This document shows, in pieces, positions 18,990-30,008 of a DNA stretch of 64,000 bases; position 1 is the first letter of the stretch, and every line of letters begins with the position of its first letter. The stretch comes from Rhodeus uyekii (taxonomy: Eukaryota > Chordata > Actinopteri > Cypriniformes > Acheilognathidae), in assembly GCA_037043235.1 (NCBI GenBank), contig JAWRVZ010000111.1, forward strand, positions 1,817,501-1,881,500, written 5' to 3'. Below the pieces are notes generated by a model that made no database searches, was not told the origin of the DNA, and saw only the letters and a list, made by a program, of their open reading frames with translations. A program made the translations under genes and the position numbers.

Positions 18990-19318
18990 GGAGTGGGCGG
19001 AGCTGAGCGAGTGAGTGAGTGAGTGAGCGAGTGAGAGAGAGAGAGGGAGGGGAGAAGTGGTGGCCTGGCGAGGCCTTGCATAACGCACGTTTGAGTGCTG
19101 CAGGCAGGGCTCAGAGCTCAGCGCTGCCTGTGTGACACACGGGGCCCGGCGGGGCAGGGGGCAGTGCCTGACCGCAGCCATGACTTAGGGCCATTGTTCA
19201 CGCTGACCACACCGCTGTACCTCTATAAGGTGTCAGGGTGTCTTTGTGTCTGTTTGGCTCCTGTGGGAACAAGGGAGATACTGAGAGAGAGACTCAAATG
19301 GCCTCTCTGAACAACAAG
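18990..19318 (+). promoter_or_regulatory. atxn1: candidate atxn1 promoter and non-coding 5' exon
   Basis: This is one of the few GC-rich stretches on the 5' side. It has a GC box (GGGCGG near 18995-19000), GAGTGAGT repeats, CGGGGCCCGGCGGGGC near 19140 and a TATA-like CTATAAGG near 19222. It ends at 19318 with AACAAG followed by a strong donor GTAAGC. An ATG at 19298 opens a frame that stays open to the donor in phase 0. I infer a 5' UTR exon of atxn1 because the next strong acceptor on the same strand, at 24191, begins the exon with the ATXN1 start. Exon start and linkage are not proven; other non-coding exons may lie between or upstream. Confidence 0.45.
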
Positions 19319-20669
19319 GTAAGCTTTAACGCACTCCCACTCCACTGTTTTACTCAAATGCATTAGAAAGTGTGCATATTATGTCGTAGTTATAGCTTTT
19401 TTCTGTACCGTGTCCAAGGCTATCCAAGTTTTGCTTAGTTAAACTCCTAAAATAGATTAAATGAATCAAAAAAGCTAAAGAAACTATGTGTGATATGTGC
19501 ATATTGCTTGTGTTAAAGCCTCGATTGATGATTAAGCCAAAAGATGTGCTGTTTACTGTAATATGAGTTCACGTCTCTGGATTGGTATTGATGAAGTGCT
19601 TCCGGAGCATTGGTGATCGGACTGAAGATTCATAAGACCAAAAAAAAAACACTACAGAGTTCTAGCACAGTTTCTCTCTTTCTCTGTCTTGTCTTTGTGA
19701 TTCATGTTCTTTATGAGGATCTCTGGACTTGAAAGTGCAAGTCATTCAGCTGCACTTCTTCGTGCAGCTACAAAGCTCTCTCTCGTTCTCTCTCTCTTAC
19801 CTGAGAGTGTTCTATTTCTTTCCTTTCGTCGTTTCTACTTTACAACCTGTCTCCGTTTCACTCCCTCTTTCCATTTCTGTTCGTTGTAGAGATCAGGCAC
19901 TGGGACAGTTAGCGAGTATCTTCCCACCTTTTAAAGGGAAAGCGCCTCAGAAAAGTGTGGAAGAGGCTACAGTACAGTAAGGTTGTGTCTTTAATGCTAG
20001 ACAGCACTTTTGAGCATCTTAGATGCGTTATAAACTTTTATTTGTTCTATTGTTATTTATCAGTATGAAGCTTTTAAGACTGGTGTCACTTTTTTTTCTT
20101 AACATTTTTTGAATGGCCTTATAATATATTTAAGTATACATATCTATATGACATTTTTCAGTTTTTATGTAACTTAAAATAGGCAAATATAATGTGTTAA
20201 TATGAAGGAGTTGTGCGTACGATAGTTTTTTTTTTCGCGCATTTAAATCAATGCATTTGGTTGTGTGCGCAGAGTTTCATTCTTGTCAATAATGCTGTGG
20301 TTATATTGACTTAAACGTTGTCATCCTCACGGTCATCTCCCATTGACCCACTAATGCAGCCCACAGAGCTCTGTGGATGACGTATTTTTGTGGTGCATTA
20401 TTGCGGTACGTTTGAGGTTTTATGGAGAGAAATGCATTTAGAAAGCTCATGCTTTCTCTCATTCATGTCTGTGTTAGATTCACAGTGAATGTCTTTGATT
20501 AATGTCTCTGATTTGTCCCCGCGGTTCTCCGTTGCTCTGAGGCCCCAGGGACGTGATTCATAGTGTTGCCAGGGCTGATGGAGGACAATAAGTTTAGGTT
20601 TCAGGTCATCTGATACTGTTCTGTTCCTAGTGCGCTCAGCAAGATCCAGCTGACAAGGCTTTTATACTG

Positions 20670-20671
<2 letters not shown>

Positions 20672-20711
<40 letters not shown>

Positions 20712-20750
20712 TCTCACTACGCTCTTAGTTTACAGTTAGAAAGCACTGGC

Positions 20751-20815
<65 letters not shown>

Positions 20816-20961
20816 ATGAGTATTTGAATGAGCCTCTGTGCTGGTCTTCTGTTGCTATGTGCTTTTTACAAGTGTGTGTAGGTGAAGCATAGTGTTCTCG
20901 CTAATGTAGGTCAGTAGATTGCTAGTTCCCTCCCTGGTGTGTGTGTGTGTGTGTGTGTGTG
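20672..20961. repeat. (CT)n, (GT)n and (TG)n microsatellite cluster
   Basis: About 18 CT units (20673-20708), about 31 GT units (20752-20813) and about 12 TG units (20937-20961) lie within 290 bp. The GT tracts can adopt Z-DNA and the CT tract can form H-DNA. Confidence 0.95.
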
Positions 20962-21813
20962 AGAGTGTGTTGGGTTTAATCCTGAGGGATAAGCAGGCAG
21001 GGCTGAGAGGACCCAACTGTGAAAGATTAGGACTTGGCTTTCCCCGGGATACCAGAGCGACACACTGAGGCATGTTTGTGTGTGTATGAGTGAGTGTGTG
21101 TATGTGTGTACACAAAATACCAGCCATTGGCATCAGTGTCATTAATCCTAACTGGCTCCCTGCAGTATCAGACATTCATTAAAGAATTGTGTAAGCTGCA
21201 GTCAGATGAGTTGAGAATATACTATGCCCTCCCTCACTCTCTTGTGCTGTGGCTTTCTTTCTCTTTTGCTCTTCTTTTCTTTGTAATATAGTGGCTGCAT
21301 GCTTTCGTAGTATTTACTAAATAGGGATGAGTCACGTTTGTCCATAGAGTGTGCTACCAATAATATTATCGGTCAGTTTGACAGACTGAGTTGTAATTTT
21401 TTAAACTATTTGATCTTCTTTTTGTACTGTTGAAATATTATTTTTGCGGGGTTTTTTTTTTTAGTTGAGTGGAAATGGTAAGTAATAGGAGAGCTGGACC
21501 TTTTTATTATCATTCATATTATATCAATAATTCATTTCATATAATATATAGTTTATATTTATATACATCTGTATAATATTATTTAATGGTACATACATTT
21601 CTTTAAAAATTATATATGTAAAAAATGTCTTTATAGATTATATATGTAAATGTTTTAATGTAAACATTTTGCTTTTTGAAAGTTCACTTAAATAGTCATT
21701 CAGTGTGACAAAATAATTTAGAAGAATTCATAAAAGACTTCAGAAAACATTATTTTATCTCATATTTTGTTGCATGTTTTGTTGCATGCATCTTGAATGA
21801 GAGGTTGAGCTGG

Positions 21814-21816
<3 letters not shown>

Positions 21817-21905
<89 letters not shown>
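21817..21905. repeat. (TA)44 microsatellite
   Basis: An uninterrupted TA tract of roughly 44 units. It lacks the TG lead-in seen at 6.1 and 11.8 kb. Confidence 0.95.
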
Positions 21906-21909
<4 letters not shown>

Positions 21910-23029
21910 GCAGGTCGATATTTAGGAGGTCTGCCCACTACCAACAGCTACTGCTTCTCTTCTATCCACAGTGACAACCTTCTTGATGGACGTTGAAGTA
22001 CATTTTCTAGGTGTGCAGCATCCGTACCTTTTTTGGAAGTGCCCTTTTACCCGCATGTTCTGTGATCCATAACGTGTTAACAATAACCACAAAAATGTAC
22101 TGGGATGTTTAAACAAGTAAATAAACAAACAGGTACAATTTAACCATAGGGTACGTATAGCAGTTAACCATGAAAAGAGTCGACCAGCTCACAGCTGCTA
22201 CTTTTATCCCCCCACAATTTTCATATCTTATTAATCGTTTTGCCTAATATGTGCTGAAAAGTACGCAAATTCAGATGCAGAAGACTGTCTTTGGTTGTGC
22301 TTTGATTCATGGAAAGCATAAGTCACATGTTCTTGCAGGCAGTAACTAAATCGAGATGTATTTTACATCAAACTGGGGACAATGAATCACTGATTACCAT
22401 TTTAATCAGTTTTCAAATATAATTTCATCATAAAGGTTTTAGTTCACCGCAAGCGTTCAAGGACCTGGCAGACACCAGTTTAAACCTCTAGAATTGCCTT
22501 TAGAGTAAGTTATAATACCATCTGGATAATATTGTCATCTACCATGCATGATTACTTAAATCATTAATTAAAATGATTATGATAATAGGGTTATTAACAT
22601 GCTTGATTGCCCTTGTCTGAATCAAATTATGGTAAAGGAAAAAGATTTACAAGAGAGGTTGGGGGTGGTGCAAAGAGAGATGAAAAGATATGTGAGCCAA
22701 AGGGAAGGAATGAGTGAAACGGATGGGGGTGAAAAGTAGAAAAAAAGAGGCAGGAAACACTGATTGAGAGAGTGCTGAGAATAAACACCCTGCTCAATGT
22801 CAATAGCGTCAATCAATAATGTTCAGCTGTTGTGTAACCTTTCTACACTACTTTGACTTAAGAGCAAACAGAGAGGACATGCTCCTGCTGTTTGTAATCA
22901 GCTGAGGGCTGTTGTGTCTGCTTTAAGTGATGACATGACCTTTGTGAACCTAAATATAAACTCTGAACATATGAAACAAGTTTTCTTCTTCTGTCTAGTT
23001 TTAAAAAAATTGTTTGAGGATATGAAGGT

Positions 23030-23345
23030 TGGCAGGTACACTATAGTGTTTTATCTGGTTCTTAATGATTCATACTTCAAAGAATACCATAGTTTTGTCA
23101 TGTCCAAACAAACGTAGTATTACCATGGTACAATGTATCAAAACAGTATATGGTACTTCCATATACCATGGTAAAGCCGTCTGATACCTGTTACTCCAAG
23201 ATGCATCCAAGAATGATATACTGTTACCATGTTACATGTCCAGAAGGTATGGTAGTACTGTGTGGTGTTTTGAAAATATGTTATTATAATAGTACATATC
23301 CACAACACTACAGTATTACCGTAGTGCCGTGCCCAGTAAACCATT
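23030..23345. repeat. palindrome-rich dispersed repeat (TACCATGGTA words)
   Basis: The self-complementary word TACCATGGTA and near versions (TATACCATGGTA, GTTACCATGTTAC, GAAGGTATGGTAGTACTG) recur several times over 300 bp, along with TACAGTATTACC. This looks like a degraded MITE or small satellite; I cannot name the family. Confidence 0.45.
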
Positions 23346-24191
23346 TTTTTGAAACAGACTGGTTTAAAGGTTATTGTTTCCCTTACAGCAGAATCCACCC
23401 GCTCTTTTATAGCACTGCGACACTTGTTAAATCATCAGGGCCTGTTTATTATGCAAAACCACCCTCCCACCAGTTCTGGACAACAGACGCAGCTGAATAG
23501 GTCCAATCAATAGAGCTCAGGGAGAAATGTCAAACAAGCCATAACACTGCACAACATCACTGTTTCATCACATGTATCCCCACACACTCTGGAGTAGGAG
23601 GGAGAAGAAAAGGGGACTGGCTTCTTACTGTGATGGAGAGGTTTTAAAGTCAACATCAAATCCAAATAGATGTTTTTTACTTTCCTAATACTCTTCATTA
23701 ATTTATAAGTGCATGTTAATCTAAAGAAAACATGTTTCCTTTTGTTTGATGTCACCTAAGGTATATGGGCTTTTTTTCTCTTTGAATATACTTTTTGATA
23801 TTGGCTCATTACAGAAGTATAATAGGTTCTGAATACTATTCCATTTAAAGGCTGTTTATATCATGCTTTCACAGTATAGTAGATTTGTGATTGTATGCTG
23901 CATGATGGTGAATCTGTTAGTGGCTTCAAATAGGCCTTCAGTGCAGAGTGCTGGTTCATTATTTATGATGCTCACACAGTGTGTTCTATCTTGCCCTACA
24001 GGGGGTCCACTTACATGTTCCAAACACACACACTATGAGTGTTATCCACAAGATATCGATGCCCACTCACGATATTTAAAAAATTTGTTGAATGCTCTGA
24101 ACTAGCTTTTTTACTTTAAAGTGTCTTAACAGAGTTTGCAAGCCTGTCTTAAAAAAGAAATAACCTTAATGATGTGTCTGCTTATTTTTCA

Positions 24192-24489
24192 GGTTCTTCC
24201 TGCAGTCCTGGAGACTTGCTCTCAGAGGGAAATGATTCCACATGAATTGCATGGACCGCTCTCCCACAGCAGGTGTGACTTCCATTGCTTAAGACTGAAA
24301 TCTGTGTCCATCCAACCTTAGGCACAGGACATATCCCCTCTTACCACCACTCTCCTCTCTACCCCATCCCCAATCTCGCTCCGAGCCAATCAGTGGGAGG
24401 GTACACTCTGTTAGCAGACCAAGAGGGAGAGAGCCCAAAAAAGGCAGGAAGAAACATCCAGAAAGTGTGGTACAAGATTCTCAGACACC
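24192..24489 (+). other. atxn1: 5' UTR portion of the first atxn1 coding exon
   Basis: The exon starts after a pyrimidine-rich acceptor (CTTATTTTTCAG) and runs 298 bp to the ataxin-1 ATG. If joined in phase 0 to the exon ending at 19318, the upstream frame that starts at 19298 continues from 24192 and stops at the TAG at 24319-24321, a 49-codon upstream ORF ending 168 nt before the main start. Confidence 0.55.
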
Positions 24490-27400
24490 ATGAAGTCAAA
24501 CCAGGAGCGGAGCAATGAATGTCTGCCCCCAAAGAAGCGTGAAATCCCAGCAAGCACTCTGCCCTCAGAGGATAGGCCCATGGTCATGGCTCCTGCAAGT
24601 GAGAGCCAGCGTGGGGGGAATCTGGCCTGGCTTGCAAGTCTGGCAAGTGGGCATGATAGAGGGCGGCAGCACATCAGCACCTCCGTGGAACACGATGGGC
24701 CTCAATACAAACCATTGTTGGCTACGGCTGAGAGTGCACCTTCCTCATCCACACACTCAACCAGAGCTCTACCTGCTGTGACCACAATACCTGCAGTGTA
24801 CACATCACCCCTCTCTCAGCCTGCTGGCACCATCCAGTACACACCCCTGCCTCCCAATCTACATTTCATCAGCTCTCCGTACCCATATGCTGGCTACATC
24901 TCTCCTCTAGTTTCCCATTCAGCTGCCACCACTACCACACAACGTGAGGTTTATGCCACCACCTCCATTTCTTCAGCATCCAAAATTGACCAGCACCACC
25001 ATTTAGGCCGTTCAGGCCTGGCCACAACTGACAACACCTGTTCAGCCCACTCCACCCAATACGTCCAAATTGCTGGTTCTCCTCTAAGTGTATCCCCTCG
25101 GACTGCTCCATCGCCCCATGCTCACTTGCCTCTACACTTACACCCTCACCACACGCTCCCAATCAGTGGCTCCTCACAGGTCTTAGTTCAGTACGCAGAT
25201 GGACTTTTACCCAAGAGAGAGGAGACAAGGCCTAGGGAGGTGCTGAATGGAGAGCTGGAAAAGGAGAGACGCTTTGGTCCATCTCTAGAGTCCAGTGCAG
25301 GGAAGCAGGGCAGCACTGCCAAAGGGGGTTTATCCTCTCATCAACACCATATTCACCAGCAGCAGAGTCCACGTCACTATGAGACTCGGCATGTGATGCT
25401 ACCTGCTGAATATGCGCAGGATAGTGCAGCCATGCGAACCTCGTTGGTGCTGGTTCCAAACAGTCATAGCTCTAGTGTTGCTGATCCTGGAGGTACACCG
25501 GAAAAGCTGCCTCCCCCAACATCCCACAATGAAAAGGGAGGGATTTGTGCAGGCAAACCCGTGTCCCGGACTTCCACCTCCTCTGCCTCCCTTCCATTTC
25601 CTCCTCCCCCTCCACCTGTGGACAATCTGAAGGGAGCAATTACCACGCTGTCTCCCCATGCAGTTATTCAGACCACACATAACACCACCGAGTCACTCTC
25701 TCTGGGCCTCCCCTCCACCAATTTCTACCCTACCCAACAGCCCATCATTGGTTACATTGCCGGCACAGGGCACCAGCAATCGCTCAGCTACCATACCAGC
25801 CTACCCCAGCATCTGGTCATCCCTGGAGCTCAGCCGGTCATCATCCCAGTAAGTGGAACCGACGCTACTGCTACATCAACCACAACGCCCTTGTCTGCGG
25901 CACTGCCCCATGCTTTTGTCACCTCAGCGGCCCCCAAAGTGGAGAATTTTGAACCTCCGATCTCATACTCCCACCCTGTGGTTCAAGCCCAGCTGCATCT
26001 GCCTGTGGTTCCAGCCCCTGCCAGCCTGCTGACGACTCCACCGCCACCCTCAGCCCCTTCTCTACCCCCTTACTTCATGAAGGGCTCCATCATCCAGTTA
26101 GCAGATGGGGAACTGAAGCGAGTGGAGGACCTGAAGACGGATGATTTCATTCAGAGTGCTGAGATCAGCAATGAGCTGAAGATTGACTCCAGCACTGTAG
26201 AGCGCATCGACAGCAGTCATACACCTAACTTCGCAATTATACAGTTTGCTGTCGGAGAACATCGCTCACAGGTGGGATCATATATTTTTGCTTTACAGTT
26301 GCTCTAGAAATGTTTGATGATAAATCTGAACATCTATTTCCCATATACACATGGATAAGGGTGGGCGATATATTGGTAGAAATAGTAGTAGAAATGCATC
26401 AAATGGTCAAACTTTTAACGTTTCATTGTACGGCACGTGGAAGTAAAATAATTTATTAGGAAAAAATAATGTTATGGAATTGACCTCCCTCTTAAGGCCC
26501 TGTAATTAACCATTGAATGATTAACCATTAATCATTCAAAAAACGGTTTTCTAGAATATATTGTATATTTTTGCTTATGTTGCCCACCCTTATGAGAAGA
26601 TAGTACATAAATATTGCAGTGATACTCATACATATGTTTATACAGTATAGTTTTAAGATATTTTTATGGAATGTTTAGTTCTAGGTAGAGTAAATTTGTA
26701 ATGTCATTTATTCACATTAGAATCACAGTAATTTGAATCCTTCTGTTTTAACAAGTGGAATCACTGTAGAATTATGTGGCCATACCCTTAAAATTTTTTT
26801 GAACATGCAAATGGTGTCCAAAGATGGGTAATTTAATTTCGTATTTAACAGTGCTAATTGGCAAAAATCGTTACGCCTTTTAGAAATGCCCAGAGATCTT
26901 CTTTACTCCATTGCATCTTTCATGCATTTGCAGTTTGAATGACCGTATGATAGTCATTAAGTTTATTTTTATATGCTTTGAGGATGTGAATATCCTCCTA
27001 TATGAACTCCACCTGCACTCAATCAGTGTAACAAGATGCGGGGAAAATTGGCAGCTGAAATCATCTCCCTGTTCCATAATCCCTCCCCTGGCTGTCCCCA
27101 TGGCATCTTTGTTTAGTTTGTGTGGGATTCACTGACAGAATTGAGTCATTCCTTATTTCTGCTTCCTTCTGTTGTACTGTGAGTAGGCTGTATGAAAAAT
27201 CTGCTTCATTTGTCTGGGAGTTGAGATGGGGCCACCCACTCAAAAGCAGTTCTAAAGTCTGTCAGTTTGAGAGGCGCTTATTAACAGATGCTATTTAGCA
27301 AAGGCATTCATTCATATCATCAGGCATTTTTGCATGACTTCTACTGTATGAATTCCATGTCCTCTTTTTTTGCCTCCCTTTTTTTCTTGCAGGTCAGCGT

Positions 27401-27953
27401 GGAGGTTCTAGTAGAGTATCCTTTCTTTGTGTTCGGCCAGGGCTGGTCATCCTGTTGTCCAGAACGGACTAGCCAGCTGCTCGAGTTGCCGTGCACCAAG
27501 CTTTCAGTGGGTGACGTCTGCATCTCCCTCACCCTGAAAAACCTGAGGAACGGCTCCATTAAGAAGAACCAGGGGCAAGTCTTGGATGCGCCTACACTTG
27601 GTCCACCCCTTAAATCACCCAAAGCACTCTCAAGCAGCACACGTGGAGGTGTTCGGCACACGGAACAGGAAAATGGACTTGGGCAGTGTGTAGATCAGGG
27701 AGGTGGAGGCGGTCAAGGCAGTAGAGAGAATGGAGAACTGAGGTTTGGCGAAAGAGACATCTGCAAAGCACCACCGCTCACTGAATCACAGACCGGCAGT
27801 AAACCCACAGGACGTAAAAGGAGGTGGTCGGCCCCTGAGGGCCGCAAAGTAGAAAATCCTGAAGGAGAGCCCCCTTTAACGTTCCCCAAGCCTTCTTTCA
27901 TCCCTCAGGAGGTTAAAATCAGTATCGAAGGCAGATCAAATATTGGAAAGTGA
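24490..27953 (+). CDS. atxn1: ataxin-1
   Basis: Coding exons are 24490-26271 (donor GTGGGA) and 27393-27953 (acceptor TTTCTTGCAG), joined in phase 0 to give 780 codons; human ataxin-1 has about 815. The family protein is a nuclear RNA-binding co-repressor that partners with Capicua. The N-terminus MKSNQERSNECLPPKKREIP matches vertebrate ATXN1. The AXH domain spans about residues 526-657 and is split by the intron after residue 594. The C-terminal RKRRWSAPE carries the nuclear-localisation and U2AF-type ligand motif, with Ser740 equivalent to human Ser776, the 14-3-3 site. The human polyglutamine tract is absent; the longest Q run is three. The start is supported by the conserved N-terminus. 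Teleosts can carry atxn1a and atxn1b, and I cannot say which this is. The gene converges with gmpr, as in human. Confidence 0.96.
24515..24781 (+). CDS. overlapping out-of-frame ORF at the position of alt-ATXN1 (speculative)
   Basis: An ATG 25 nt downstream of the ataxin-1 ATG, in the +1 frame, opens 88 codons within the ataxin-1 coding exon. An overlapping alternative protein that interacts with ataxin-1 has been reported from human ATXN1, starting in about the same place. Here the start lies within the codons for the conserved Asn-Glu of SNECLPP, so the ATG could be preserved simply because the main protein is conserved. The frame is shorter than the human one, and whether it is translated cannot be judged from sequence. 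Confidence 0.25.
   Translation: MNVCPQRSVKSQQALCPQRIGPWSWLLQVRASVGGIWPGLQVWQVGMIEGGSTSAPPWNTMGLNTNHCWLRLRVHLPHPHTQPELYLL
26356..26593. mobile_element. MITE in the atxn1 AXH intron
   Basis: The ends are an inverted pair: TAAGGGTGGGCGATAT on the left and GTTGCCCACCCTTA on the right, around about 210 bp of non-coding sequence. The size and GGGTGGGC ends suit a small hAT-like non-autonomous element. No target duplication is clear. Confidence 0.6.
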
Positions 27954-28847
27954 ACATGCATTGGAGTGTCAAAATTGAAAAGCAAAATTTGCCCTCAGAA
28001 TGTTTTTTGTTTTTTTGTTTGAGATCCGATTTGATTTTCAATCCAGATCATTTTACTTAAAATTCAGAATTTACTCAGTATGTACATTATCACTAATATT
28101 GTTATAGGTGCATTCAATGTTACACAAACAATTGGTGCAGTTCATTTGATTGATCAAATTCAGGGCAGATGTAGTAAAAGGTGAGAAGTTTCGGAGACAC
28201 TTGAGCACTGCATGTTATCCTGAAGTATATACAATCGATCACAGCTAACAAGGCTAAGTCTCTCTAGTCCCTCACCTATGGCATCCGTTTTGTTTACTTT
28301 TTCTCTTTTTTTTCTTCTTTTTTTCTTTCTTTTTTTGGCCCAGACATACTTAGTTCAACTACACCTAATGCAATTAAAACATTCGCCTGGTGAGTGAACC
28401 TGAACATGTTATTAAGGGAAGATGAACAACTGATGTGAATAACATTGCTAATGGTGGCAGAACGGAAATCACTCCTCCACTGGTTGCAGGAGTTTAAATG
28501 ATGTCAGCCATCTTGTTTAACTGTGACTAAAAGAGACTATCCAAATCTATCCTAACAATATAGAGCAGTATCGTCAGCGCAGTAAGACTAGCATAGATTA
28601 TATTAACTTTTATTGAAATGCAAGAAGAGGTTTCCAAATACTATGGTACAGGCCAAGAGAGATGATGTCATTGAGCGGGGACAGTTGCCCTATAGAAAGA
28701 TGAAACTTTCATTTTAAACAGGGAAGATGGACGAGTCTATTTTTATATATCCAACTGTCTAACCTTTTATTTAACTATTTTTGTAGTTTTGCATGTTTTA
28801 ATTTTCTGTCTTACTTTACAAACCCTCCTATCATAACTGATGGGTAG

Positions 28848-28886
<39 letters not shown>

Positions 28887-29197
28887 GTGAGATGAATGTG
28901 TAAACCTTGCAATCAGGGGTAATTTTTTACGTAGACACAGGATGGGTTCTTTCTTGATGCATACAAACACAGTGGTGAGTAGTCCTTTGCTTTAAGTGCA
29001 GTTCCGCCTGTTTTTTGTTCGAAAGAAAGCAAAAGTTTTCTAAGGAGGATGAGATGAGTGTTGTCCTGAAGCACTTAGTTAACACACCTGTCATGCTCAC
29101 TAGCTGACTGAGTCAAATGATGATGATTATTATATTGATTATTACTATTATTATTATTGCTACTACTATTTTCTGTTGATCTTTTAACATGAACACA

Positions 29198-29205
29198 GTA
29201 CTGTA
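29198..29205 (+). promoter_or_regulatory. miR-101 8-mer seed site
   Basis: GTACTGTA is the full 8-mer complement of the miR-101 seed. Human ATXN1 is a reported miR-101 target. It lies about 1.2 kb past the atxn1 stop. Confidence 0.5.
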
Positions 29206-29907
29206 TGCTGTATCATGAAATGGATGTTGTGTGGCGCTCTGTGGGAAGGTGATTGCTCACAAGGGTTGCTGTGAAAGGATGAATGTAAAAGTTGATGAAA
29301 GAGCAAACAATGAGATTTTGTCCCCAAGAGGACTGCTTTAAAGGAAGCACTTTTTTTCATTGCGTCTGATGGGCTTAGCCATCTGAAGCAAGCTGATGGC
29401 TTGAGTAAAGACGGGCACATGTGGCCGTGTCCCGTTCAACAACTGCCATTTAAGTCATTTAAAGCAAAAAGAGTCATATGAAAGTGTGAATGCAGATGGA
29501 AATAAATACAGAGACTGTTTGTATATTTAAAAGAGATTTGAGAGGTGATGTGAAAGTGAGAAACTCTGGCTACAGAAATCTTTTGAGGATCGAAGGGTGT
29601 CATATACCTGTTAGCAATGTATGTGGTCGTGCACGCATGCGAGTTCGTGTGCAGCTGTGCACGGGCTTATACGCGCATAAATACGTACATGGTTACGGTA
29701 ATTTTCAATCATGTTGAAAAATGTCTTGTATTTTTTTTGTACATTAACTTGTATAGAACTGCATATGCTATATCTATCTTACTGTATGAGAGCGCAAGAC
29801 TACATGAGCACGTTTTTAGTCCCGTCCCCAAGACACTGACTCATCGAACGTATGTGAAAACAGTCATGTAGTAATTTCAGTGATCTGTAGAATATTTGTG
29901 TGAGTGT

Positions 29908-29940
<33 letters not shown>

Positions 29941-29945
<5 letters not shown>

Positions 29946-29948
29946 ATA
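29941..29948 (+). promoter_or_regulatory. Pumilio response element candidate (C variant)
   Basis: TGTACATA fits UGUAHAUA with the weaker C at position five. It abuts a TG microsatellite, so it may be incidental. Confidence 0.3.
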
Positions 29949-30000
29949 CCACTCATATTATAAATAAATATTTAAGTTCTACTTAAAAAGAATATTGCAA

Positions 30001-30008
30001 TTTGCACA
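30001..30008 (+). promoter_or_regulatory. miR-19 8-mer seed site
   Basis: TTTGCACA is a full 8-mer miR-19 match. A second, 7-mer site (TTTGCAC) is at 34838-34844. miR-19 is a reported regulator of human ATXN1. Confidence 0.5.

Larger units (their letters stand above)
19319..24191 (+). other. atxn1: candidate last 5' intron of atxn1
   Basis: It runs from the GTAAGC donor at 19319 to the acceptor TTTTTCAG ending at 24191. It contains the microsatellites and palindromic repeats listed separately and no supported coding exon. Short frames near 19.7 and 23.2 kb show no family features. Confidence 0.4.

Noticed and set aside
24359..25852. Several antisense and out-of-frame ORFs inside the first atxn1 coding exon
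   Set aside because: They are shadows of a long, compositionally biased coding exon; none shows a family motif. Only the frame at 24515 was kept, because of its reported human counterpart.
27341..27901. Antisense ORFs over the second atxn1 coding exon
   Set aside because: Mirror frames of the conserved AXH and C-terminal coding sequence.
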